From Bursaphelenchus xylophilus (lineage: Eukaryota; Nematoda; Chromadorea; Rhabditida; Aphelenchoididae), in the NCBI GenBank assembly GCA_904066235.2, contig CAJFCV020000002.1, forward strand, positions 7,874,001-7,938,000: a stretch of DNA of 64,000 nucleotides, given 5' to 3'. The position numbers and the translations under genes were made by a program. Positions 12,378-24,244 of this stretch are shown in pieces. Position 1 is the first letter of the stretch, and every line of letters begins with the position of its first letter. A model generated the notes under the pieces. It was not told the origin of the DNA. It saw only the letters and a program-made list of their open reading frames with translations, and made no database searches.

Positions 12378-13252
12378 CGGGGACTACAAGGTGCTGTAAG
12401 TTCAGATTACACTCGAGGACAACTGCATCAACGATAGCGACTGATACAAAAGAACTAGGGGAGGTTTCTAGTCAAAAAAGTTTTTTCCCCAGCACGTGCT
12501 GTTGTATGATAAACTGCAGGAAACCCGGACCCAAGTTTCATGACCGTTTGACGCAAAGCTAGAAGTTAAAGTTCAAGGAAATAAAAACAATGCGGGTTGA
12601 TAAAACAATATAAAAAGATTAGCCGGCTCTCTCGGATACTCCCTCCGCTAGCCGGAATCGGATTCCGGTTTGTTCTTTTCGCCGGCGACTGATAACCAGT
12701 TCGACTTCCTTCTTTGATTAAGCGCTCTCCGGAAGAGGAAGGCGTTTCGGGACGATCAAGGTTCGGTACGAAGAAGTTGGAGCGTGAAACAACTCAATGA
12801 ACTTTGTTTTGTCGGATCAATTCTAAGAATGAATGATATTGGAAAAAGGCGACGCTTTTGTCCGTACAACTCTATGAAGATGTACTACCCTGTATAGTAA
12901 TAGAAATAGGCATGAAACTTTCAATGTCAAAATTCGCAGAGGTCAAATTTTTGCCGCCTTTTGATATAAAAATCTTCTTTTCTGCAAAGCGCGAGCTATT
13001 ATAGATGCCTTGCAGTCTTTGTCAGAAAAAATTACTCTAAATTTGTGCCAAGTTTCATCGAAATCTTTGCTTCGAAATTTAATTTACCATTTATTCTGGA
13101 CGAGTATAAATTAACTGGTATAACACAAACTTTGCAAAGAAGATTTAGTGATGATCATATTTAACATATATTACGGTAGGGGTATTTGGGTAAGATTCGA
13201 GATGGTCGTCCTTCTCGAATGGGTTAAGATCAACCAAATTGGGGCTGTAGAC
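12378..13252. other. Spacer: SWSN-4 3' flank and promoter of the C6-like gene
   Basis: No exon is visible on either strand. In particular, none of the three minus-strand frames shows bromodomain motifs. A GC-rich patch at 12620-12690 and the A/T stretch ATATAAAAAG near 12610 could belong to the promoter of the secreted gene. Confidence 0.6.
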
Positions 13253-16200
13253 TCAGTCATCATCTTCCTCCTCCTTACTGGTGCCGGCCTTATCACTTCG
13301 GGGTTTCCTTCCTCTCTTCGCGGACTCTGGTTTCTCCTTCTTTCTTCTCTTCCTTGGAAGTTCTTCTTCCTCCTCTTCGCCGCCATCATCATCGAATTCC
13401 TCTCCAATCTGTCTGAGCCAAGCTCGATCACTCATCAAGTCCTGGGCATAGTTAACTTCTCGTTTTCTTCTTCTGCTTGGTTCCAGGAGTTCATCCTTCT
13501 TTACGGGTCCTCTTTCTTCGTTCTCGAGGATTCTCTTATGCTGTTCAATGATCGATGGAGGGACCTCGTTTTCTTCAAGGAGTCTCGGCATTCTAACGTC
13601 TTCTGAGGCCTCTTGTCGGCGTCGTTCAATGTCCATTCTCTGCAATACAAAAAATTGTACAGAGCACATATTTTGTTAAACAAAATTAAACTCCATATAT
13701 AGAAAAGAAACAAGTGTGACTGATAAAAAAAAGCTCACCTGGAAAATATCTAATTCCTCGGTACTTCTGGCGACCATCTGATTGATCGTTTCGTCTTCAG
13801 GGACCTCATCGTCGTCTTCATCTTCCTCATCCGCTTTAATAATCTGTTCCAACATTTCTCGACGTTGGGCGCCAGTGGAACGTTGATCGAACATACCTGA
13901 AAACTCATACTCAATCTTTTGCATATTTTTTCCAACAACCCTAGCCTTTAAAAACACCACACAATTTCTGATTCGCTCATCCAACTTCACTTACCAGCTT
14001 GAATAACTTTTTCATCGACGTTCAACTTGAACCTGGCTGCGGCCAAGATCTTCTCTTCGATCGAGTTGACAGTGATCATCCTGAGCACCCTGACCTCTCT
14101 CGTTTGTCCAATCCGATGAGCTCTGTCCTGGGCCTGCATGTCTTGATGGGGATTCCAATCCGAATCAAAGATGATTACAGTATCCGCGGTTTGGAGATTC
14201 AGTCCCAATCCTCCGGCTCTGGTTGAGAGAACAAAGATGAAGTACTCGGAATCTGGAGCATTGAATTTCTTCAACATTTCTCCTCTGTCTTCGTGTTTCG
14301 TTGATCCATCCAACCTCATGTATTTGTATTCCTTGTAAAGGAAGTAATCCTCCATAATATCCATGAGCTTGGTCATTTGAGAGAAGATGAGGACTCTGTG
14401 GCCAGTCGCTTTCAGCTTGGGAAGGATCCGGTCGAGGAGTTCGAACTTCCCCGAGACTCGGATCAGATGCTTTCCAGTTACATGGTTGATCTTCCAATGC
14501 TTGATACAGTCTTCTTCGATGGCAGGGAAGAGGAATGGATGATTGGCCAGCTTCCTCAGCTGGGCCATGGTGTTTTGAAGGGATCGGCCATTCTCCTGAA
14601 AAAAAAAACAACATATTCTCATCATAGACATGAAGAACAATATGAACCCAATGTCATCATTAAAATCTCCTAAGATTCCACCAGAAAAACTGCTGAAGAA
14701 GGAAATCATAGATCATAAATTAAGTCAACCTCAACCTACATGACTGGAGTCGATGAGAAGACCCTTCTGAAGATGTTTGTATACGATTCTCTGCAACGCA
14801 CTCATGTCACATTTGATTACATGCTCAGTCTTGTCCGGCAATTCACTCTCCACTTCCTTCTTCAGTCTTCGCAACAAGAACGGTCTCAATACTTTATGAA
14901 GACGTCTGATGATCAACATGGTCTCTTCTTGACTTAGTTCCACCTTCTCACCGGTTGTCGCAAATGGCGCGTTGAACCAAGAGTCGAATGTTCCACAAGA
15001 CGAGAAGATCGAAGGCAACAAGAAGTTGAGAAGAGCCCACAATTCGGGAAGTTTGTTCTGAAGGGGAGTTCCAGTCAACAGAAGACGGTGTTGAGCTGAG
15101 AAATAGGCATTCAACGTCAGCGTGAGCTTGCAATTGTGGTTCTTCATACGATGACCTTCGTCGATGATCATGTACTTCCAGCGGATTTTGCCAAGCATAC
15201 TCTAAAAGATCAAGATTTAAACAAATCTCATGTGTATTAATGATGAAAAAAAAAATAATCCTCACCCTCTCCTTCAATACATAGTCGTATGTAGTCAACA
15301 GAACATTGAACTCTCCTCTCTTGACTTTGCTTTCCATTCTCTTTCTCTGTTCCCGATCTCCTTTATACACGACTTTTACCACATGAGGAGCCCACTTCTC
15401 CAACTCGAGATTCCAATTGGAAATGGTCGATAATGGGACGATAATCAAGTATGGGCCATTAACTTTCTTCACCTCCATTAGGTAGGTGACCAAAGCGACA
15501 GTCTGAATAGTCTTTCCGAGACCCATCTCATCAGCCAAGATACCATTGAGGTTATTATTGTACAAAGACACCATCCATTCGAGACCCTTGATCTGATAAG
15601 GTTTCAATTGAAGAGATGGATCTCCGCCACCCAGCATGGAGTGTTGTTTGACGATTCTTTCGCGGATCCGATGAGCAGTTGCATAGTAACTCTCCATCTG
15701 TTGTTTGTTCAATTGATTGTTGTATTCATCCTCTTCGTTTCTGGCCTTTTCAATAATCTTTTTGTTTCTGGTCTCTTCATCCAGACCTTCAAACTCATCG
15801 TCTTGTTCCTCCTCCTTCTCTGGCTGTTTCTTTTCGGGTTCTTGAGGTTGCACGTCTTCATCATCAGACCCAATATCCCTGGAGATGACTTCGAATCCGG
15901 GATGCGCTTCGATCCATTGTTCCACCTCGTCTGCCCTGGGGGCTTTGTCTCCAGTGAGGATCTCTCCGGTGGCCGAGTTCTGCACCAACACTCGAACACT
16001 GTCGCTCTCCGCATTCTGTTGATCCAACGCCTTTTGCGCGGCCTTTTTCTCGTCTCGTTTCTTCTTCTTTTCGGACTGTTGATGCTTCTTCACCAAGCCG
16101 GTAAGACTTTCCACGAACTCATCAGTCTGTTGGAGAAGGTACACCAGACGCTTATCTTTCTTTTCATCCAGCAAAGCTCTGTATCCGGCGTCGTCTTCTT

Positions 16201-17409
16201 GCATAAGTTTTTGCATACGATCCCTCTCAATTCGTATATCTTCCTTCTTCTTCTCCCGTTCAGAGTTTGCATGATAAGTGACGACAGCCTTCTTGACCTT
16301 TTGGTTTCTGAGCTGGCAATTTCTGTGGAACTCTTTAAAGTCCTTGCTGGCCGTGACAATAGACTAAAATAAATGGTATAAGAAATAGCCAGCCAACTTA
16401 CCTGAAGAAGATCATGATGTTTTTGCCTTCGCTTTTTCTCCTGTTCCAACTTCTGTTGCTTTTCCAATCTCTCCATGACTCTGGCTTCCCTCAAGTTCAA
16501 CTTCTTTGTTCTTCTATAAGCAAATGGATTCAGAGCCGTCTCCAAAGTTGTGTCTCTCTTCAGGTATCCCAACACTTCATTTCTGACGTGAGCTTGAAGA
16601 TTCAACAGTCTCAGAGCACGAAGTTCAATCTCGGCTTTAATTTTAAGCCTTTCGGAGATATTTACTGGAAGTTCTTCTAGCTCCTGCATTCGAAGGAGTA
16701 TCCGATTGTGAATTCTGGAACATAAAAAGACAGTTTACATCCTTTCAGTCACTCTAAATATAAACTCGTATAAAATAAAATCAAGTCCACTCACCTGTTT
16801 TCTCTTTCCTTAGCAATTGCCACAGGATCAATGCCGATGGGTTGCGTAATCTGAGTGGTCCGAGTTTGACTCCGTTGTAAATGCAGTCCCAGAACTCTCA
16901 TGAGATCGTATGGAAGCTTCTCTCCGTTTTCCAATTCTTTGGGATGTTCGAATGGAGCGAAGAGTGGAGTACCAAGTGCCTGGGACATTACTCCAGATGG
17001 AACCGGCTCGTTTCTCGCCAGATGTTTGTAAGTCGCAATCTGAGCACGAAGACGTTGAATCTGAGACTCCGTCAGCTTTTTTCCGTCTTTGTCTTTTTCT
17101 TCTGAGGCGGCCGGCTGCGGAGGTTGAACCTTTCCTAAAATTCAACAATAGTAAAATCTAAATATGAAAACATCCTGAACCAACAGAATACAATCATGGA
17201 TACATACCACTTTTGATTGACTGTTTCAAGGCGTCAAGTTGGGCGTATCTCGGATCCTGACTATGCCCACTCTCTTCTAATCCGGCCATTGTGTTCTCAA
17301 TTCGTGTTATATACATCTCCTTATTAGGCAAGTTCAATTGACCGTCTGGCCCAATTCCAGCAGGGCCAGGCTGTCCTTGGACAACCTGCGGCGGTGGTTG
17401 TCCTTCCAT
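13253..17409 (-). CDS. swsn-4: Brahma/SMARCA-type SWI/SNF ATPase without bromodomain (1186 aa)
   Basis: Catalytic subunit of the SWI/SNF (BAF/PBAF) chromatin remodeller in the nucleus. Exons 17409-17208, 17134-16795, 16714-16402, 16363-15266, 15201-14740, 14595-13995, 13896-13739, 13639-13253. Domains in order: QLQ (about residues 85-110, [13 protein letters not shown]), HSA (about 185-260), BRK (about 415-445, TGEILTGD), ATPase lobe 1 with Walker A DEMGLGKT near 565 and DEGH near 667, lobe 2 with [18 protein letters not shown] and AHRIGQ, then the SnAC region and an AT-hook-like KRGRKPR. The frame ends in an acidic tail (EEEDDD) at the point where BRG1 and C. elegans SWSN-4 continue into a bromodomain. 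A hAT-like MITE sits about 200 bp upstream of the start. Confidence 0.95.
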
Positions 17410-17611
17410 GACAATTCCCAAATGGTTCACTCAAGTTGCAAGCACTCAAAACACCCAATTTGAATCTAAAAAAGGAAAAATAAGCCCGAGACACAAAAAA
17501 TCAACTACGTGATAGAATATAGCACAGTGCACGATTACGCGGTAAATACAGATACGAACGTCTATTTTCTACGCTTTCCCGTAAAAAACGCCAAATATTT
17601 TTCGCGAAAGA

Positions 17612-18162
17612 CAGGGGTGGTCAGCGGACCCTATTTTTCCGATTTTCGGCCCGCGGCCCGGCCCGTCTAATCACCGGCCCGGCCCGGCCCGGCCCGTCTA
17701 GTCTTTTTCCAGGCCCGGCCCGGCCCGGCCCGTGACGGGCCTGGCCCGGCCCGGCCCGGCCCGTGCAGGCCCGTCTATAGAGGGTTCTGCGAACTGCGCC
17801 CAGGCTCGGGATCTAAACTGAGGCAAAAAAGGCGTTGATCTAGCTAGTAAAGGATCAATGTGATAGTTTTGTGGTTCTATAATGGAACTATAGACTTGTA
17901 AACGTGTTAGAACTTGAGAAACAGCAACTATAACAACATCAATTAATTTTCCCGGCGCGAAAACAATGAATGCCAACGGTTTGGCATTGTATTTTAGACG
18001 GGCCGGGCCGGGCCGGAAAAACCCCAGGCCCGCGGCCCGGCCCGGCCCGGCCCGTGACGGGCCCGGCCCGTTTGTCAATTTCCATTTTCGAGGCCGGCCG
18101 GCCCGTTTGGGCCGGGCCGGGCCGGCCCGGGCCGGGCCGGCCCGGCCCGCCGACCACCCCTG
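17612..18162. mobile_element. hAT-like MITE with GGCCC-repeat body (551 bp) and 8 bp target duplication
   Basis: The element begins CAGGGGTGGTCAGCGGACC and ends with its imperfect inverse GGCCCGCCGACCACCCCTG. It is flanked on both sides by the same 8 bases, GCGAAAGA (17604-17611 and 18163-18170). CAGGGGTG-type ends and 8 bp duplications are hallmarks of hAT transposons. Both arms are built of tandem GGCCC/GGGCC units, giving a G+C content far above the surroundings, and an ordinary AT-rich core of about 200 bp lies between them. No transposase is encoded, so it is non-autonomous. Confidence 0.9.
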
Positions 18163-18170
18163 GCGAAAGA

Positions 18171-19527
18171 AGAGAGAATGAAACTTGACTCATTAAATCG
18201 GGTTGGGTCAAGTGTTTCTCTCAGGTTAGGAGGTTACTGTAGGAATTCCGGAAGAGAAGTAAGACCAACAGGTATGTATTTTATACGTATTATCTCAAAA
18301 TTCTCCTATAATAGTCAAAATACACATCAGGGTTACCAATTTCAAGATGCAGATATATCTTGATGTAACGACTGCCAAATGCGGTCTAACAGTCCAACAT
18401 ATACTGTTAGACCGTATTTGGCTATGGCGTTAGCATCTTTCGTAAATATTAAGGTATAGGTTGTGATGGACCATTAACAAACCCATGTCAAAATTATTAC
18501 ATAGGACGTAAACGCTTGGGCAAATTTCAACATTAAAGCCATTTCTTATCACTACCGGTACTCATAGTGGCAACAAGATATTGAGATTGTAATGTCGATT
18601 AGCCCTTTTATTACTGGTCCCAATAGTCTAGTTATGCTGTTCATCACGGACCCCGAAATCAGTTAGATTCTTATTATACGCCGCATCCCCCATCTCCGAT
18701 GTTTTATTTTTTATTTCCCCGCTCGGGAGCACTACCTGCTCCGCCGGAGGCATCGTAGATTCCCGCCGTGGGACGGAGCAAACCCTACTCCGGAGCGGGC
18801 GAAACTCTGAAACGCAAAGAGAAGAAGAGAGAGCCTCCAATTCTGAGCGATTTTCGAAAATTCTCGACAAAAAGAACGCGATTTTCTTCGCCCCAAATTT
18901 TATGTGGAAAAGGGAATGGAAAGGGGAGCTTGCACACAGAGACAGCCCCAGCCTTCAGTCCCTGACACTGGCGCCCTCTATAACGCCGCCTGACGAGCGG
19001 GGGAAAACAAGTCGGAGAGCAGAGAAAAGAGGGGGATTGGAGATGGACAAGGAGAATATATGAAGAGAGGGTGGAGGTGGGGATGGGTTGTGTAGGCAGA
19101 GAATCGAGGAGAGAGAGGTAGAGGTCCGTCCGGGGTGCTGGTGGTTCTTTGGAGCGGAGTTCTTTCTGTTTGTGAGGGAAGGTCGACGTTTCGGGCAGAA
19201 ATGATGACTAAATTAATATAAACCTGTACTCAAATGTAAATGTAAGACTTAAAATTGTAAATCTATGCCCGTGATGCTCAAAATGACTCATTGGTATTCC
19301 AAAATAAAATTTATTAAAAAAACAAAAACAAAATTTTGAGCAAGTCAAGGATAACATAATGAATTAAATTTTGGCCCGTAATACTTTCGCCCGTGATATG
19401 AGATGATACCCCAGCATTCAGAGCAACAACTCGGTGTAATAGATGTGGATAAAAAGTAGGTCAATAAATTATCGGATATGGCATGAGTAGTAGTATAGTT
19501 AAAGCTGATTAAATGGGGTTAACGCTG
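18171..19527. other. Intergenic region between SWSN-4 promoter and PIGW 3' end
   Basis: No convincing gene. It contains the hairpin at 18366-18431, a GC-rich imperfect inverted repeat around 18717-18801 (CCCGCTC.GGAG against CTCCGGAGCGGG), a purine-rich G-run tract at about 19000-19200, and on the minus strand AATAAA near 19308-19313 that could end the PIGW transcript. Confidence 0.55.
18366..18431. other. 66-base stem-loop, miRNA-precursor-like or MITE relic
   Basis: CCAAATGCGGTCTAACAGT (18375-18393) pairs with ACTGTTAGACCGTATTTGG, with one G-T wobble; TAACG/CGTTA closes the base after a small internal loop. The loop is about 8-9 bases. Size and shape fit a pri-miRNA hairpin, but a short palindromic transposon remnant would look the same. 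Confidence 0.4.
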
Positions 19528-22090
19528 TTAATCCATTTTGGTCTTGGGTTTGGGGGTTCTGGAAGATCTTCGAATGGCTGGTGCAGGGATTTTGGAAGGC
19601 ACGGCTGGGGTTTTCTTGACCGGAGCGTTGGATTTTGGTGGACTGATCTCCAGAGATCTGCTCGGGCTTTTGCTCATGGATCTGGTAACAGGTCTAGGGG
19701 TATAAAAATCATTGTCATCTACTCCTTTGAACGAAAAGCCCTTTTCTTCAGCTTCCAAGGACTCGGTGGGGCGGCCAGTTGGAGTGGATTCTCCGCTGTA
19801 AAAATTCAGTTTACCGCTTTATACTTCCAACATCGTTGTATACCGTATGCTCACCTTTTCTGCTGGTCTCTTTCACTTCTACTTGAGTTTGCCGGAGCAG
19901 TAAAGGTTTCTTTCAAGGTGGTTCTCAACACACTCAAATCCCTGTGGGTCATGCGCTTCCTAGCTTCGGAAGATGGAACTGAGCTCCGCCGGAATGGAGT
20001 TTTGGGACTTGAGGATTTGGTAGAGGGTTCCTAAAGACAATGAAAAAACATCTGTAACAACTTACTTCTTCATCGTCATACAGCAGTCCTTTGTGATCAT
20101 ATCCCAGGATCTCTTCAAAGTTAGATGATACCAGTTTGCCGTGCTGAAATAAATCATTGTAAAACTTGCAAACCCTAAAACCGCATTTCACTCAACTATT
20201 TACATCTCAATGCCACCAAAACTGATAATACACAAGAAATCATTGCAAGAACTGAAAACAAACAACACCTTTTTGTGTTCGACAGTCTTGTGCTTTTTAC
20301 CGTATTCCAACAGGTACGCGAAGAGACACAGGAGAACGGAGTAAACGCACAGACATCCAAACTCCTTTGCTTCTGTGTAAAGTTCAAGCGGATCTCGAAG
20401 ATAATTGGATAGACCGGTCAGGAGGTTTGCGACCAAGAAAACAGCCGCTCCATTGTGTGCAATAGCCGTGTGAACAAGCAAGGGCTGAGGTCGCGTTGAG
20501 ATGATACTGTAAACATCAAAAATAATATCCGAAAAACTATTAAAAATGTCAAGTATAACATAGTAAATAATTACTTACTCCGGTCTGGCGGTTAACTGAT
20601 GATAAAACAGACTGAGTGCGCCTCCTTGGAAAGCAATCGACATCTAGAAAATTAAAAACAAAAAAGGTTAAAATTATGTTGCACTTACCATCCAGAGGCC
20701 ATAAGTCAAATTGGCGGCTCTTCTTGATGGCTGGAGATCATAGTGGTAGACGGCGATATAGAGAAGAAGGAGATAGGCGAGCGGATGAATGGAATTCTTG
20801 AGTAGATTCTTGAACACCGTAGTAGTGCTATAGGCCACAGATTCGTATCTCCACAAATCAGATGGTCTAAAAACAAAACCCCATAAAGCGCAACAAAATC
20901 TTCTTTCAAAATTACCATCAACCAAAAATTGTAAAAAGGGTAACTTACACCACTCTTTTGTTATGTTCCAGAAGAACTCCGTAGATGAAAAGATACCCAA
21001 AAATAGAACAGAAACCCTCTCTGTTCTGATCAAAGATACCACCAGATCTTTCCGGTTCTCTACCCAATAAATACGTTTCAAATGATGGATCAACAATGAG
21101 AAACACGACATAAGCGGTGCCGATGAAGAAGGAAACGTTAGGGATCTCAAACCTCGTCAAGCGTTTGGTCCACGGAATAAAATACTGCTTGTCGAAGTAT
21201 ATCACCGCCTAAAATAAGCTTCATGATTCAGCAAAAAATCAAAATCAAATTTCTTCGGACAAGAAAATGCCAACCTCAATGCACAACAAAGTGAGGAAGA
21301 AGTTCCAGTGTTTCCCATACTCCATAATGTCCTGATAATACCCGGAAATCGCGATAAACAAGCTCCTTCCAACTCCGAGAGCACCAAAGATCAAGAAGTT
21401 TGGGGTATTTCCAATCAACTTTTTGCTGAAGTGCTGAGGTTTGAAGGGACGGGCATCATGAAGAGCACGGAGGGCGACAAATAGCCCAGTGCCCACATCC
21501 ATTGCCGACCAACCATATTGGACGGTCTTGGTGAAGCGAACGTCGAAGATCAGACGACAATCCACTGCAGTGATCACCATACAAGTCGTCATGAGCACCA
21601 CATTCCTGAAAATAGCATGCTTTAGTTGAGGAAGAAGTGGAATATTAAAACAATTCATGTCTACAGCAAAACAACAAAATAATAATGAAATTAAAAACCT
21701 ACTTGATATCCTGAGAAGGCGTCTTCACGCTGCCAGGATCACATTTGGGCGGGATTAACAACAACAACAGCCCGGCAACAACTGCTCCACAAGTGGCTTG
21801 GGGAATGTGATTGGACCAAAAAGTGTGAACCAAGGCTGGACAAAGACAAATGAAGAACACTTCGAATAAAAAGAGGACCACTTTCGACCTGGAAATCACA
21901 TTCTCGTCTAACTTGATATGAAGGAAGAATAACAATACCAAAAAACTTACAGAGATGACTTGAAGGTGAACCTGGAGACAAAAACATGATGAAGAAACGA
22001 GAAAGCGAACAACGAACTGATCATCCACGTCACATGATCCCAGGTAGATCCTTGGGCCAACCGCTGAAATAGCTCTTCCACCGCCAGCAT
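19528..22090 (-). CDS. PIGW: PIG-W/GWT1 glucosaminyl-PI inositol acyltransferase with long C-terminal tail (639 aa)
   Basis: PIG-W is an ER multispanning enzyme that acylates the inositol of GlcN-PI during GPI-anchor synthesis. Ten exons (22090-21951, 21888-21703, 21605-21275, 21208-20949, 20866-20689, 20643-20579, 20506-20269, 20143-20066, 20030-19855, 19795-19528). Family motifs: SAMDVGTGLFV, YGKHWNFFLTL, NREGFCSIFGYL, RRAANLTYGLW and FLVANLLTGLSN. About a dozen hydrophobic segments fill residues 1-460. Residues 467-639 form a hydrophilic, basic, Ser/Pro-rich tail (SPKTPF, TPRPVTRSMSKSPSR, RSSRTPKPK) that is not part of the usual family plan. The intron before the tail uses a weak donor (GTGTTG), so the tail could be a wrong join, but the frame is kept through three further exons. 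It is last in the minus-strand run after sqv-2. Confidence 0.88.
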
Positions 22091-22722
22091 GGTCTACAAT
22101 TATATTATACTATACATACGACTGGAATGTTCACTCTTAAAAAATCTGAACGATCCGCATCATTCGGCGTAAGTCGGTCTATCCTTTTAATTCTAACATT
22201 ACTCAACATCTTTTTGACAAAATAACAGGAAATCTATTTGACAATAAATTCGTGTTATCAACACTAGATCTCAACCACTGACCCGATGTACCCAAAATCT
22301 TGTAAAACATTTATTTCCACCCGTAAAACAAACTTTTCTGGCCAATTTATCGATTGATCGCAGAAAGTTCAAAGAAAATTTTTAGCGCCGAAGTTTTCGT
22401 TATAGGACTCAAGATCAAGTACAATGTAATGAATGCAAATACGACAGAAAAGCTTTGGAGCCATTTGAAAATCGCTCACGTACACAGAGAAAATGCAATC
22501 GTCATGGAAATGGTAGCTGTGGATTGCGGTCGTTTAGGTAACAATTCAAAGGATATTATACTAGAGGACTAGACTGAGGATTTATGCTTCCTTTAGGTGA
22601 AATTAACAATAGAACATAGGAATTAGCTGTGAAACTGAAGTGTGAATAAATTAAAACCAGGGTTTGAGCAAATGCTTATAGATTGACGAGGTCTAGAGGG
22701 TAAATTGCTTGTAAAATGCTTA
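22091..22722. other. Intergenic spacer, PIGW 5' flank
   Basis: No supported gene. A 72-codon plus-strand frame (22354-22572) has no motif or splice context and is treated as chance. Confidence 0.5.
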
Positions 22723-23772
22723 TCAAGGGATTCGTGACCCATTGAGACGTTGACAGCATTGTGACGGAGGCACGGAGAAATCGTACACATAGGAAGGGCG
22801 TGATTGGAACTCTTTCTGACATAACTGACCATTCTCTCGCACGTTTTTGGCCAGTTTATACATAGCCTCCTTATGATGCTTGTGAGATACCAAATAGTTG
22901 TTGTTGCATCCTCTCGAGATGAATTCGGTGTCGAATCTGGGATCATGCAGGTATTTTACTTGGATCCCGGCGAGCCAGACACCCACACTGACATCTTCCG
23001 CTCGATAGTATCGAAGGATTCTGGTGTTGGCGGCGATGAATTCAGCCAATTTGTAGGACAAAACATAGCCCCCGCCCAGTTGATACGGTAGATATCGATC
23101 ACAAAGGACCCAATCTTTCTCTCGATACTTTCCCCGACGGAATGGCTTGGCCCTGCCATCCAGGAATCCATAATATAACATAGGATGGGCCACATCTTTG
23201 AGGGCTTTCTGAAGCCGGCCAATTTGGACAAACGAATCGGTGTCTGTTTTGAGGACATATTCGAATTTAAACTTCTGAACACCCCGTTCAATCGAATAAG
23301 CGGTCTTCTTGGCCAGATTGTCGAAGGATTCCTCGAGTTTGTCGATGAATTCGAGATCCCCAAACCTTTCCTTTTCTTTCTCCAATGTTTTCAGTTGCTC
23401 TTCTGAGAGACTTTTGGTACCTACGGGGAAGAAATATCGCACATCGTAGTCTGAGTAACTGGGAAGTCGGAGCCATGTGGATCGTACAGTTTGGCGACTT
23501 TCAGCGTCCTCTAAAGTCACAGAGAGGTTGAAACGATGACTAATTCAAATACTTATGAGTAATATAAAGCCGAATTTACCCGGTGAGCTCATAATCAGCA
23601 TGAGCAAGAAGGTTTTTGGTGGGGTCTGGACAGATTTTTGCCTCTCATTTCCGATTATCGAGTTTTGACATTCTCCGGAGGGCCTGCTTACTCTTCCCAA
23701 ATAAAATACGGTCGCCAGGACAACGAATACCAGTCCAAACCATACCGGGCGATGACGGAGTGCCAGTCTCAT
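22723..23772 (-). CDS. sqv-2: Beta-1,3-galactosyltransferase 6 (galactosyltransferase II), SQV-2 (326 aa)
   Basis: B3GALT6 adds the third sugar (second galactose) of the GlcA-Gal-Gal-Xyl linker that joins heparan and chondroitin sulphate to proteoglycans, in the Golgi. Two exons (23772-23580, 23510-22723). A short cytosolic tail and one signal-anchor (WFGLVFVVLATVFYLG) give type II topology. The GT31 motifs follow: RSTWLRLP (74-81), the metal-binding DTD at 154-156 in LKTDTDSFV, LGGGYVLS, and the acidic YYRAEDVSVGVWLAG. The intron joins SSP to EDAESR with a split Glu codon. Length matches human B3GALT6 (329 aa). It lies between UBE2J2 and PIGW on the same strand. Confidence 0.93.
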
Positions 23773-24244
23773 ACGCTACAAGCAGAACACAATAATCTTC
23801 ACAGTTCATTCTCTTTTTTCTCTATAATATATTGACAGAACCGGGGAATCTGTTAGTAAATTCAACAAAAGAGCGGGGTTAACTGCGTATATTCGTTTAT
23901 TCCATATGCATTAGATTAGATACGACATTTACAGTTCGGTTTATTGTCATGAAAACAGTAAATGAGGGGAAGAAAAGACATGGACAACATAGAAGAAATC
24001 ATTTATAACAGTAAATTGTTATGTATTTGAAACCGTATTACTTCACAAAACCGAAACAAAGAATGACCCATTTCTCGAACAGATAAAAAGAGCAATGGAA
24101 TCCTCAAGATACGACTATCTAGACTTGTCGAGTCCTTCAAAGATAGGAAGACACGACAATATACCCCTACTTAGACAGTAATTCCACTACCAATAATTAA
24201 ATATGACAACTTTTTACAGATTCAGTTGGTTTATTCGATCGATG
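23773..24244. other. Spacer between UBE2J2 and B3GALT6
   Basis: No coding frame. The distance (472 bp) is compatible with either an operon-internal spacer or a separate promoter for B3GALT6. Confidence 0.5.

Noticed and set aside
13148..13606. 152-codon plus-strand frame rich in Leu, Phe and Ser
   Set aside because: It is the antisense shadow of the acidic, Lys-rich end of SWSN-4.
15608..16372. 254-codon hydrophobic plus-strand frame
   Set aside because: Antisense of a Glu/Lys-rich SWSN-4 exon; this composition always gives hydrophobic shadows.
17698..18211. Gly/Pro/Arg-rich frames on both strands (GPGRAGP repeats)
   Set aside because: Translations of the GGCCC arrays of the hAT-like MITE.
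22354..22572. 72-codon plus-strand frame between PIGW and B3GALT6
   Set aside because: Too short and without homology or splicing evidence.
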